A DNA stretch of 64,000 bases from Paralvinella palmiformis (Eukaryota; Annelida; Polychaeta; Terebellida; Alvinellidae), in the NCBI GenBank assembly GCA_025642065.1, contig JAODUP010000006.1:248001-312000 (forward strand). The letters are read 5' to 3'. The position numbers and the translations under genes were made by a program. The notes beneath the pieces were generated by a model that saw nothing but the letters and a program-made list of their open reading frames with translations, made no database searches and had not been told where the DNA came from. The number at the start of each line of letters is the position of its first letter. The first letter of the stretch is position 1. This document shows, one piece after another, positions 24,990 through 39,592 of this stretch.

Positions 24990-27900
24990 CTAATGTAACT
25001 GGGGGCAAGTCTTCTTTGTGTGACCTGGAAAATAAAAGGAAAAACTCACTACCTATATATAATAACGACAATCATTCAAATCATTCTAATGCTCTACAAT
25101 AATATATATATATAATAGCTGCTCAGTTGTTGGCATCATCCATATATGAGCATTGTCTTGAGGGTTTTCATATGTTATCAGTCAAACTGATCATCATGAA
25201 ATACACAATAAAAGATTCTATGAAAACTAAAATAAGATGTTGCAGAATATATACACAGGAAAAAGATAACAAGGCTATCATTAATAAGAGCAATGTAAAA
25301 ATAACTAGTACATGTATATGACTATGTATATATTTTTGCCCAATTTACACTGTAAAGATCAGAATTAAACATGGAAATCCATGGAACTAACAAACAATCT
25401 ATGTGCTTACCTAACCTGTACCCTTACAAATATTTTGTTCACTTAAATATTTGTGAATATGTTCACATTCCTCACCATCAGAAAACATGCTGATCCATGA
25501 TTTCTCATTTAAACTTTAATGCTACGATAATCATGGAATATCATCTTCATAAACCAGACCTAACTGACAAATTATAATTAGAAACTCACCATTTTTTAAA
25601 TAAAACATTCACAATTCTTCTTTTGGGTATTAACATGGTTCCTACAGCCAAGGAAATATTATTTTCCAGGACAAAATTACCATTTTCCAGGACAAATTTA
25701 AAGGCCATAAATCAAGATTTTTCGTCTCTAATCAAAGTTTTCTTTCACTGGCTTTTTGGCTCTAAGTGGCAATATTTTTTTCCAGGAAATTTCCTGATTT
25801 AGTAAAATTCAAAGACATTTCCAGGACGGACCTGGAAAATTAATCTCCAGGTTTTCCAGGACACATGGGAACCCTGAATTAAGTTCAAGAAAGTATATGA
25901 TGACCGATATGATAGAGTTAGTGTGAGGAAAACTAAACAGTAGTCATCTTATAACAAAGGCTGTCTCATAACTTTGGAAACAGGGATAACTTTGGAAACA
26001 TGGACAATTTTAGAAACTATGCTATCATACGTTACACACGTTCAGATAAAATCAACTATAATGAAAAAACTATAAAAAAAATCGAATTCATCTTATTAGA
26101 CCATTCTGTTAATATGCATTAAGAGGTAATCAGTATGTTTGGCTTAGTCAGATGTAAATATGTACTATAAAATCATGAACATAAGCACTCCTATTTGATG
26201 CAATATTAAATACTATACTTCTGAATGAGCTCTGTGTTCAACTAGTAATTGGTTAAAAAATAAGTAATATTACATACAAGTTTGAAAGCCATGCTCCACG
26301 ACTTCAGCCAATATAACTACTGCCAGAATTATTTGCTAACACACAGAGAAACACACACACATTTGTCTGTGTGTATGTGTGTTTATTAAAAAGAAACTAC
26401 TGAGAGCTATAAACTCAAATAACACAGGGGAACAAACACCAGTTAGCCACCATAAAGTACTCCCAACTGGTGAATGTATATTTTGCAAACATAAACACAC
26501 ATATTGGCTTTTTTCTATGTAGACTTATGTTGTGTAAACATTATTTTTAGGCCTGCCATTTAAGCATCATCTGATGCACAACTAGTTTTAATTCTAATAT
26601 ATTATTATGTTCCATGGGTGTGATATCCAAAATGTTTGGCACATATAGTCCTCATTTGGTACATATGGGAATAACATCATTAGGCTTTTAATATTATTAG
26701 TACTATTAGTATTATTTATTCAAACAACATTTAACAGACATTACAATTTAAAACCATATCAGCATGCTGTACACATTTAATGTTATTTGAAGGGAATACA
26801 CAAGTTAAAAACTTGTAGTAGTACGTATCTCCAAACACAATTGCTGTGGTCACAACCATAATATAAAAATCATAATTATGTAAATATTCCACACATCCTA
26901 ACTGTTTAAATGAACAAGAAAGAACAAACAATATAAACGGAATTAGTTATACAATTCTTAGTTCATTAGTCACATTAATGTGATTATTATAAAATAAATG
27001 GATGCATATAAGGAATTATACATCTGATACATTAGTTATCAGAATTAGTCATCAGAATCAGTTGCAATGAAAGACCGTTCTGATTCATGTTAGTTACTTC
27101 AACAGATTTATGTCAAGGCTCTAACATTTAAGGTGACAGAGCACCTAACTGATTGATTTTTAAGATGCGTTATTACAGAGATTTTTCTTCTTCACAAAAT
27201 GCTGTTGTATATTAGTTGGTACAATGCAGTGGCATGCCTTAAACATAAACATAACAGTTTTGAATTTTACTAGATCTTGCAATTTTAGTGTATGTGACCC
27301 GTAGAAAAGAGTTATCAAGACGACATGCCTCATATAGAAGTCTCATTGCTCTCTTTTGGACTAAGACAAGACAATTAACATTAGTAAGATATGTCTTTCC
27401 CCATATTTCAGAACAGTAACTAATGTATGGTAAGAATGATGAGTTGTACATGATAGTATATATAGCATAGTTTGTATTTAGTATACAGTCTTTTCAATAG
27501 CAGTCTATGTCCGACGCTATACATCGTCTACTTTGGTGGCGCTGTGTTTTTACAGGCCATGACAGGTGAGCTGGCGCCTACTTTTTGTAAGAGGTCATCT
27601 ACTCTATTCCCTACTGAAAAGGCTGGTATGGTATAGTGTAGTATAGTATAGATATGCACAGACTGTGAGTCTATTACTTGACTTTGATTTAACATTTGCT
27701 ATATGATCTGTCCAATTCAATTTCCCAGCTATTAACCCAAAAATGTTTTAGCCACACACACTCTGTCAATGTTTATACCATTAACTGTTATGTCAATGTG
27801 TGCATTCAATTTACCAAATAACATGTAGCTTATTTTCTAAAAGTTTAAGGATAGTTTGTTTATAGCAAACAAAGTACACAGTTTGTCAAGAACCAGACAT

Positions 27901-28318
27901 GAGGTCAATTTCATTTTGTCAATTCCATTTCCACTCAATTCCATTTCCACTCAATTCCATTTCCACTCAATTCCATTTGGTCAATTCCAATTCCACCTCA
28001 AATTTATCAATTCCAATTCAATTCCAATTCCCAATTTTTAAATTCCAATTCCTGGTTTTTTCCGACTCTAATTTTGCCTAATACTTTTTACCATCAGTAG
28101 GTACTCCAAGTACCTACTTGAAATACATACTCCGAGTAGTTTATATTCCAATGAGGATTGTCACGGAAGAAATATTTCTGAATTAAAAAATTAAATGGTA
28201 AATTAATTTGTGGATTTAATTTTATTTTGCCTGTGTTGTGGGTGAAGCCCATGTTATCTAGATCATTTTAATTGGTTAAATGCTCACATAGGGTGCCACA
28301 GTCAGTGTGCATATCTGA

Positions 28319-28354
<36 letters not shown>

Positions 28355-28960
28355 GAACCAAAGTTCTGGATCAATCTGGTTCCAGTATATTGGTAACACC
28401 ACATGTAAGTGTTAACATGGTAAAATTAGCGCAAGCCTAAACACAAGGCGATTTTAGCTAAAGAGGTATTTGATTATATCAAGTGGTAGATCATAGTCTT
28501 GGATGCAAACCACATGTAACTGTAAGAGTATATTTTGTAATCATCAAAGATTGTTTATATTCCACTGTCTAGTATGAGCCTTGAAACAAATATATTTGCT
28601 TAGCTCCACCCAGCAGGGGTCAGACCCTGTATTTACTTTCACAACCCTGCTGGGTACTAAACCTCTGATATATGGTAAGTTTACAAAATATCTGAAATGG
28701 TTATTAAACAGTTAGGTCTGGGGACAGAGTTTTAGGAGAGGGGGGGTAGTCACAGTTTTAGGAGAGGAGGGGTAAATGTTTACTCCAGATTGGCATTCCT
28801 GGTGAGATGAAAAATTAATTAATTCCTAAATAGCAATATCTCTATACAGATTACAGGTATGCTATGTGGTGGTGTCACAGTGTTGGGGGCAGAGTTCATG
28901 GTATCCAAACCATCATAATTGGTTAAGTGCTCACTTGGGGTACCACAGTTGGTGTGTGTA

Positions 28961-28997
<37 letters not shown>

Positions 28998-30384
28998 GAA
29001 CCAAAATTATGGATCATTACGGTTTCAGTATATTGGTAACACCACATGTAAGTGTTAACATTGTAAAAATGGTAAATTAATTTCTGGATTAAATTTGTTT
29101 TAGGAAATTTCAATTCCAATTCAAAATTTCTCAATTACTATTCCAATTCAGTTTTTGAAATAATCAATTCCAATTCCAATTCCGGAATTGAATTGACCCC
29201 ATGTCTGTCAAGAACTATAGACACTGTTGTAATAAGTCAGCACAAAATAAATTAGTGTCATCAGCAAACAGTATATACTTTACTAGTCTAGATATGTGAT
29301 ATAAATTGTTAATTTATTTCTATGACATAACCTAACTTCTGGTCAGTTATATTGGCCACGCCTTAACACAAAAACAATTATGGTCAAAAAACAGAACAAC
29401 AGTCATCATTTATTACAATCATCGACAAATTAAAACGTATAAACTAATACCTTCTTCACCACAATGTCCACAATGTCGCTTCCTTTTCTGTCCTGCAGAT
29501 ATACCTGGAGCTGAACTTTTACCTCGACCTATTTATAGCAATTGTGCCAGAAGAATGGAAATAGGGGGGTAGTTAACTACTAAACAGATTACTACTGGTG
29601 ACAACAACAAAAACCGAACATTTTTGTTGTCAGATTTACAAGAATAACAAAAGACACCAACATTTATGTACAGAAGTGGATGGAGGTAATTCTATCAATT
29701 GTAATTCTCTCAGCATATAAACTCACCATATAAGTTTCCAATAGATAAGCAACACATTAATGTGTATCTTGGTTAGCATGTGCATCTAATCATTTTCCAA
29801 ATGAACTATGGAAAACTTATTTGGAGATTTTAGTATTGATTACATTAAAATGTGCATTGCAGTGTTTATAGAGATGTTCATGTATTCATGACAACTAAAG
29901 AGCAGTTGGTGATCCCAGCCTGATGCCACTGCTGTGATGAAGATAAGTTTATTTGAAAAACAGCTATGTTATCAACTCGCTTTAACACTCTCCAAGAAGG
30001 CAGTTTGCTATTAATAGCGTACTTCTATTTTAAACTACATGGTATTTCCAGTTACGGGATAAGCTGAGAAATCCTCACTTTACTTGTGATTGACTTTACC
30101 ACAACTTACTCTTTCTGCCGGTACCATGTCCATGTCCCTGTCCATAGCCTCCTCCTCCTCCTCCTCCTGCTCCTCTTCCTCCAAGGCCACCCCGTCCACC
30201 ACGACCTTGACCTAATCCACCATCGGACTCATCACCCCACTTGAAGAAACCACAGCCTTGACCCATTGGCTTAGGACAGGCATAAAATGGCCGCCCTTTA
30301 TTTGGGCCTTCCTTATTTACGGTCAGACTGAAAATAATTTTTTTATTGAGGGTAATAAGCATAACATGTAAACATAACTAACAG

Positions 30385-30424
<40 letters not shown>

Positions 30425-30687
30425 TAGACACATACATTTTTACATACAAACAAAGACATATAATAAAAAAATGATATATAAATAAAACAATTCATAACAG
30501 AAATTATTTAAAAAAACAGACACAAAATAAGTGCTCACTAAAACACTGGCATACAATGGTATAATTATTGTGATTGAATAAGATTTAAAACATATCATCA
30601 ATATGGCTGTCATCAGATAATCTCAGGGCAAACTTGAAAAAGTTTTCAATTATATCGGCAAAATCCTAAAACATAATATATGACCTT

Positions 30688-30726
<39 letters not shown>

Positions 30727-32406
30727 GAGCCAATTATCTTTTTTTTATCCAGCCGTCATTATTGGACTTCCAGACACATAATAAAAAGAAATATTATCTG
30801 ATAGCTAAAACTTTACAATCTAATGTCTGGTATCCAAACAATGCCACATGCGAAATAGCTGAATTGCTGTATTGCCATATAGTGATATCAAGCCATATTA
30901 AATCAAGACTAAGTTATGATCTCAATCTGCCATGAAAACAAAACAACCCACATGCTTGATTAACATTGGTTATTATGACTGTATTTAATGTATGTTCTAT
31001 ATTGATAAGCAAATATATTTAATATTATTAATATCTGCATATTTTTTTACATAAAATATTGCCACCCTTAGGTTGCCATACTACAGCCCAGAATAGGAGG
31101 CTTCTCCTTACCAAACTGCAATACATCTATCACATCGCTATTTAACAATTTGTACCAAATACAAATTGATCTGAAGAGTCCATATGGAAAAATGAGGAAT
31201 TCTATTATTTAAAATAAAACATAATATTTAACAAAAATTTAAAACACCTTTTTGCTTCTGTTCCACAGTTACACAGCACAGCACAATCATTAGCTGATGT
31301 ATCGCCTGTAATATTTGTGGGGTTGCTGTTCCAGTTGTTATAGCCACCCACTCTGGTTGGTTCTGGGTCAGCACTAGGTGGCACTGGGTCTGCTGGCCTC
31401 TCGTCTGCCCAAAGGAAGAAACTGCATTTTGATTCTGGTGGCTTGGCACAGGCATAAAACTGACGACCTAAAACATAAATAGAACAGGAGTGTGACTCAT
31501 GAATATTCAACAAATTAACCACTTTAAGTCACAGTGATAATAGGAATATTTAAGTTCAGTCTTGGGTCATATTATGTAAAAGTTGTTCCAAAACTTGTTT
31601 TCTGAAAATGTTTTAACTCAGAACTTATTGCAATAGAAATTAACAAAATAAATATTACAGACAATAGAAATTGTAAATCTACCAACCACTAAAAATTAAC
31701 AAACAATATAACTGTAATAAAAATAAGTAAGCTTAATTTAAATTACTTCCCACCCCATCCCTCCATATTATTTGCATTCTAGCACAATTACAGAGAAGCC
31801 ATTTTCTTCAATATATTCCTTAAGTAGATGTATGTCAGAGGGAAAATATAGATGAAATCCCATAACCAAACCATCATAAATGTCTACTGACCAGTATTAG
31901 GTCCCTCTTTATGTACAGTAAACAGCCTGCCATCATCACCACAGTTACACACAACAGGAGAGCTTTCATCACTCCAGCCTCCAACAGGAGTCCGAACTAC
32001 TCCACCTCCACCGACTCTGTCAACAGATGTGCCAGGTCTTGTGGCTTTATCAACAGATGTACTGGCTCCCGTTGCTCTGACAGTGCATGTGCCAAGTTTA
32101 AACGCACCCCCTCTTGAAGATGTTTGAGACTTTGGTATGTGGTTTTCTCTGCCCGGCCTCGTACTCCTCGGAAGACTGCCAAAACTTTGGTTGCTAGCCG
32201 TCTGAGACAGTGGTGTACGACTGGGAAATGACTGAGTGGATGATTGAGTGGATGTGCTGTAGCTTCTGGAGTGAGTTATATTGGAACTAGAACCAAATCG
32301 TGTACTTGTCTGAGTACCTGGAAGATAAATCAGTAAGTCAGGTACAAAAGTAGGCACTCACAAACCTGTATGATAGCTATATAAACACACACACACACAC
32401 ACACAC

Positions 32407-32447
<41 letters not shown>

Positions 32448-35400
32448 TACATAAAACAACACACACATACGCTCTTGACTACTTACTTGTATTAGAAGAA
32501 TAACCACAGACCTGCAGAACTTCTCTTAATGTCTCATCACAGCCGCATATACAGCCTTCATATCTGGATAACAAATAAACAATAGCCAGTTAGATAAAAT
32601 GAGAAATCCAAAACAGTCTAATCATGAGAGAAAATCTAGCATGTTTCACAAAGTTAATTCTCTGAACTAACATTGCATTTCTCCAAACTAAGGAAAAGCT
32701 GCAAAATATGTTTTCCTTTGTCTCAGATAAAAGTGAATAAAAGTCTATTGATAACCGAATTAAAATAGTGGATCAATTCCCAAAATATATGCCCAGAAAT
32801 GGAAGCATAGTTATCCTGTTAAGTGAAGCAATTAGCAGATAAAAATAACAGTTCCTACAAAAATATGTCCTGATATCCCCAAAAACAAGTTATCAAAAAT
32901 AACTCCATTAGACCATAAAAGCATATAATATTATTAGAAAACTCCAGTTTAAAACCGTTGACTACAAAAACAGTTTCAAGTATGAATATTTCTGAACATC
33001 TGAAAAATAATTATCTAAAATTGAAATGCTGAAGACCTGAGGACTTAAGGTTATCAATAATCTTTATCCTGGTGTAAAACAATGTGTATCAGGATGAGGC
33101 TCCATTAAGTGAAAACTGGTCTGAAGTATTTTGCAATAAAACTACTAAAAGGAACAGTTCTCCCTCAGATAACATTACTTAAATATATATTGCCTAAAAG
33201 AATAAAATCATGAACTCTATCTGACGTCGAAGATATAAGGAAATAATCCTAAATACTGGAATGCTAGATTGTACAGGCGGGGAAAGAAAAAAGTCATTTG
33301 GCACAAGACTCAAGTAGCCATTTCGATCTAGCTCAAGTCAGGTTACAGATGCTCTTGCTGAAGTGGCCTTAAAACATCAATCACCATCTTGCTTAGCCAT
33401 CCTCATGACCCGCTCCTTTCCTCAACCTACAAACTAGTACTAACTGACATTGTTGTTAATTCATTTATATAAATCTGACAGCTTGGTAGGCACTTGATAA
33501 ACAACCTTCTTACTGAATTTCACTGCATAGTTTTCTTTTGTCATTTCAATAACACACAGCCTGTTTGGGCCAACTATATTGTAAATATATTGTAAACTAT
33601 ATTTGTAAATATGCTATTGTTCCGAAACTATATATTTGGCTGACCCATAATATTGCGAGTTACTGGTGAATTATTACAAGGTGTTTCCAGTCTGGTTCAT
33701 CCATTGGCATGTCAAACCATGTGTAACTCGGGGGGCTTTTAGAGGCAGTTTAGCAAGGAATCATATAAAAATATATATTCTGACATAATTTGCATTTGAC
33801 ATTTGCATTATACATCTATAACCAACATGTCATAGATATGCTTTCCTGTTGTTTAAAACAATGAGAAAGCACTGAAATGATAAAATATTTTATTTACAGG
33901 AGGATGAATGACACAGAACATGGTCCAGATCTAACAAAACTGTCTATGTCGAGTGAGGACGTTAGGACTTGGTCGACTAAGAAACTGTCAGAATGGCTTA
34001 GGAATCATAGTACCAAGAATGCTGGCACCAAAAATTTACAGTGGCCCACAGTGAGTATGGCCGGTGAAGACGTTTCATGCTAAAATTGCAAAGTTTACTA
34101 ATACAATATAATGCGTGTCAGGTTAATGTTGGTTTTGGAAATGTAATTTTCTCCAAATCTCACTAAATCACTGACCTATCAGTATCTAAGTAGAGGTAAA
34201 CCATCTTAGACTGACCTCTCTGGAAGTAGGGACAGTGCTACCAAAGATTATATATCCATATTTAGCAACTGGGCTATTCAATTTAATGTAATCATTATAT
34301 TTTTCTGAAAAACTGTAGTTATACATACAAGATGTCAACACTAGCAACATGAAAACATCATTTTCTAGGTTTTATACTTACTCTAATGGTATGTACACAG
34401 GAACTGAGCCTTTTTTAAACTTAAACTTGATTTTTCTTCTGGGTCCTAATTGGCACTGTAAAAGACGAAACAAAAATATAAGCAACTAGATGTATGATGC
34501 AGCGCTTAGTGTGAAATAAGGCACCTGCTCCCCTAGTGTAAAAACATGCTGGAATGGTAAATATCACGTGAAGCCAGTCTGGTTGATGGACTGGATGGTT
34601 GTGCTCTTATTAATTTTAGATAATTCTGCTTCAAATTATATAATCTATTTTTGATATTTTCACCAGAAATATGTTTTGACATCTTATCCAAGATACAAGC
34701 TTAGTATGGTTTATAAAGAATGATAAGTTATAGATCTGGTAAATTTAAATATTGAGATAACATACCATATATACTCATGTATAAGTCGTTTTTTTGGGTA
34801 GTGAAAAGGGAGTTCCCAGAAGCACCTCAACTGATACACGTGTCATATTTCCTACCAGCTGAAGGAAAGATGTTTTCAGCCATCCTTGACACTCAACACT
34901 ATAGGATTCAACCCAATAAGAGCCAGAGTCGGAATAAAATCGTCACGTCGCTGCTTACTAATCCATTATTATTCAATAACCTCCAGTAATACTGTATCAA
35001 CAATTAGCCAGGAATACAAGCTGGAGGGATGATGATAGTTTAGATAAGCATTCACATGAGATGATATTTTATGATAATAAAGAATTATATCTTTCACCAG
35101 GAGGAGAGAGATAATGCTTGGTTTAGGATTGGCCATGGTCATACCTGAGACATATAGCTACTCTATATACTCGCATACAAGATGACATGGCAGATAAGTC
35201 GAGGTCAATTTTTGACACTGTAATTATCAAAATCTGAATCATTGTTGTCATTGTGAAAAAGCTAACCCAGTTGTTTCAAATTCATGGTGTCAGCAAGTGT
35301 GTCTTAAATATATTAGTATCAATTTCTTCACCGGCAGCGACACACACACACACACACACACGGATTTTGCTTTGATGATATATTTAACTAATAAACAAAC

Positions 35401-38400
35401 TTGTCACATCAAACACGCCTGATTGTAACTTCAACTGGCAATTGTTTCACAGCAAGTGGCCAGCAAGGTTTGCAATGTGAACAGTGATTTCTATATTATT
35501 GCTAATCATCTGGAGGTACCGGTAGTTGACAGCACGTCACTATCAAGTATTATTACTTTAAGACTGGCATGTTTGTGAGATCCAAATAACAGTTTCGTGA
35601 AAATTAATCATAATTTATTGAATAAGACTAGTAGGCAGAGATATGGGGATTTTGTTCCAACTGTGGCTCACACAAACACGCCTGGTTGTAACTTCAGTTG
35701 GCAAGTGTTATTAATTCATTGTTTCACAGCACATCTGGAGGTACTGGTAGGTAACAACGTGTGACTATCAGTATTATTATATAAAGACTAGCATGTTTGG
35801 GAGATCCAAATAACAGTTTGGTGAAAATTATTTGTTATTTATTGAATAATAATGGATTAGTAGGCAGCGATGTGACAATTTTATTCCGACTCTGATTCTT
35901 ATTGGGTTGAATCCTGTAGTGTTGTGTGTCAAGAATGGCTGAAAACATATTTCCTTCAGCTGGTAGTAAATATGGCCCGCGTATAAGTTGAGTTGCTTCT
36001 GATAACTCCCTTTTCCGTACCCCAAAAATCTACTTATAGTATTAACTTATATGCGAATATATTCATAATCATCTATTTCCAAGGGAAATGAGATAATCAG
36101 ATGAAACATCTCACAGACATGGCTAACACTGGGATTTGAACCTGAGCTTGGAGGTATGCAAAAATGTGCACTATCAACAGCACTACAAGAGTGTCCTACT
36201 TATTGAGAGGCTTTATTAACATAAAGAAGCTGATTAAATATATCAAACATTTTCAATGATATTTGATTATATTTGAACTGTCAAAATTCCTGTTAGACTG
36301 GTATCAGTCAGAGCATATCTGACCCACTGACTCGTACTGTGAGCTTACTTCATACCCTGTTACTATATACAAGATATCAACATAGAAAAACCTAACTATG
36401 ACCAGCCACTTTATGGAATACAAACTACATCAGCACTGTACATAACAACACCAACACTGTCAGGTGAATAAGTGAGTGAAATAGCATGTAAAAGGCACAT
36501 GGGCAAAAATGGTAATATAGCCTGGCTGTGTTTTAAGTATCTCTTACAATAGAAAGATACAGAGGGCCCTTCTTAAACCATGATCCACCAGTGAAGTTTT
36601 AGTTTGCTGTTACGATGGGCACCACAAAACTGGCTGAGCCAAAATTAGCATTCACAGTTTGCTTATAGCAAGCATTTATTTTACTGGCTCTCTAGTATTT
36701 GTTTACTCAGAGTATATGGCCATTAGATGTGGGTTTTTTAAGATCATGAAGCAGTGAATGTTGTGCTAGTCATCCTCAAGATTGAATTATTTACTATAGA
36801 AATCAGACTCAAAGTACGGGTTTTCAGTCATTAATTATTGTAATTCAGCAGGTACATCATCAATTAAGCAAAATAGAAAATCTAATGTAAACAGTATTTT
36901 AACAATAGTACTTTGAACTCTTTAATAGTTATTCATTTCCTTTTGGGGGGGATTTTGTAATTTATATGATAATAATAATAAATTTAGGTGTATCATAAAC
37001 CATCTTTACATGAAAAGATGCACCACAACTGTATAATAAAAAATAACTGAAAAGTAAAACAAAAGCCAGATTAAATAAAACCCCATCTTACTTATCTCGA
37101 ATTTCTTTAAATAGACTGTTGCTAGAAAATTTCAAAACTTTTAAATGTTCTTACACCTGATAACATTATTTAACAACACATCCTGCTTTAGAAAAAAATG
37201 TACGTCATCTTCTACCTCACTTATTGTTAGATCACAGTTCTACAAAATAATCTTTATCTATTAAATTCAATGGTCTTATACTCAGACGGATCTCAAGAAT
37301 GTAAAGCTGTGTCCCAGCAGTCAGTGTTTCATGGCTGATGAGATTAAAATTAAATCGGGTATTTTGAAACTGAACTTCGACAGTTCAGACTTGTTAATGA
37401 TGCACGCGAATTCAGAGAGGTGCAACTCATATTACTAATGTGGCATCAAGCATAGTATGCAAAACAGCTATATATAAAATGCAATTAGTATATGTACACA
37501 TTATCTCTGTAGGCAAATTATTACAGTTACCTTGTTACAAACAGCATCAGAAACTGTTGCTGATAATACAAAATCTGGAAACCAGATAGCTTCACGACAG
37601 TCAGGAAATCCAGCACAACTTATATAATATCTGTACAACAGTATACAAAATATATTAATCACTATGACAATACAATAATAAAGAGTGCACACACACACAC
37701 ACACACACACAAACAGGCATGTATTTTATACTTTCACATAATCTTATTTCCTAGAGTCAATAACAGTTTTTAAAATGTACAGGAACACACACACACACAC
37801 TGAAGGAGAACTATGACACCTCACCCTTGCCCAGATTTCTTTGACTTAATGGTCATATCACTGCCACACCTTGAACACTGAAAGACTGGCTGAACACTCG
37901 GAAAATCTGAAACAATCATCCAATTATACAAACAGGCAAATCTTTGAATTAGTTAAATCATAATCTGTATAAGATGAGGTTGTGTTAAACAAAAATTCAC
38001 ACCAAATTCACAGGAACAACCATAACAGCCTTGAAGATGGGAAATGTACAAAAATAGAATATCCTCATATACTACAAGGGAAAACCTTTGATCTTGTAAC
38101 TTATATTACTAAGCTGGAATAATAATTTTTATGTTCTATTCTTCTCTAGATATTTCACCTAGATTTTTACATTGTCTAAAAATTTAAAATTACATACTCT
38201 ACACTCCAACTTTGTAATGATGACATGACATAGACTACAGATAATATAATGTGTATTGCAAGTTTAAGGTTTTTCAATAGCATGTGATCAGCTTTTTAGA
38301 GCATTTATTTAAATATTCACACTGAAAGATGAATGCAGTACTTACTCTCTTCAACATAAGGCTGGGCATTTCCAAAATATTCTGCCAGAGCTTCGTCAAT

Positions 38401-39547
38401 TTTATCTGCCTGCGAATAAGAGCAATTTAGGAAATTATTCAATTAGTCTAATGTACTGTCAGCAATAGTTATATTCATCAGCTGCATTTTGACTTTCAAA
38501 TATAAATTATGGCCTAATTACACTAAGAATTCTGAAAATAAATAACAGCTAGCTAAATCTAGTTTTACTGATGATGGACTGGTTGTTAGTATATGACAGA
38601 TGTTATTTTTTAATGACCCAATGATGATTAATATGTGGCTGATACCATTTTAGATTTCTAGTCCATCTTGCTTCATCTGATCTTTGTTATCTTAAGCTAT
38701 GTATAGTATTTATTGGTCATTTATCATGTTTACGACGTGCTACAAATTGTAATGTATTTTATGAAGTTTGTATGTGCCATTTTATTACTACCCTTTTGGG
38801 TGGGGCTGATTAATAATAAATAAATCTTATATCTCATCTAGCCAATGATTATAGGAGTACAATTCAGGATGATATATTTCATCAGCTGAGTTTATTAATG
38901 ATACCTGATTCACAGCTTCCAGGAAGACAACTTTATACTTCTGTATTTGTTCTCTTAAAACAACTGAAAATGAGGAGAAGGTCTTTGAGTTAAGCAAATG
39001 CATGTAGTATGATAAATTCTATAAAAAAAGACAATGTAATATCAATGTAATATAAAAATTATGTGTTATAAATTGAATACTCTCATCAGTATGATTAAAT
39101 AATGTTTAAACAGTTTATCATTTAAGAAAATCTTGATGAAATTAAACAAAAACACATTTCAGTTTATGTGCTATGCAGATAAGTGTCAAAGAGAGACATT
39201 TCTAAAAACTGAAATGATATACAAATGGTAAACGAAATCAGATTATAAAAATGTTATACAATTTTAAAATGGGGAAAAAAATAATTACCATCATTTGACT
39301 TTACACCATCACAGATTCTGAAATGTTAGACAGCAAAATTTCTTTTAATAAAAGTTTATAACAAATGGATAATGTCAAAACATCTTTACATTACAGATGT
39401 CACTAAATAGGAGTAAAACTATTTGAGAACGGAATATTTGAAAAATTTACCTTTTAAGGTCAGCCTCCAGTTCAGCTCTGAGATGAGGTTTAGACATCTC
39501 GAAGCCCATGGCATCATAACCTAATGAATTGATAACATTTGATCCTA

Positions 39548-39592
<45 letters not shown>

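Larger units (their letters stand above)
25025..29450. other. Last intron of TOP3A, repeat-filled
   Basis: 4.4 kb between exon 29 and the 35-base terminal exon. Holds the TTCCAGGAC foldback element and the LINE split by the hAT-like element. No other coding exon was seen. Confidence 0.5.

Noticed and set aside
27856..28081. ORFs rich in Phe-Pro-Leu-Asn-Ser repeats
   Set aside because: They translate the AATTCCATTT subterminal repeats of the hAT-like element.
30110..30327. Apparent one-base frame problem in TOP3A exon 28
   Set aside because: It came from misreading one line. Recounting gives a 218-base exon in phase on both sides.
34777..36025. 70-aa (34777, plus) and 65-aa (35828, minus) ORFs as a protein family
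   Set aside because: They are the two arms of one inverted repeat and have no other sign of coding.
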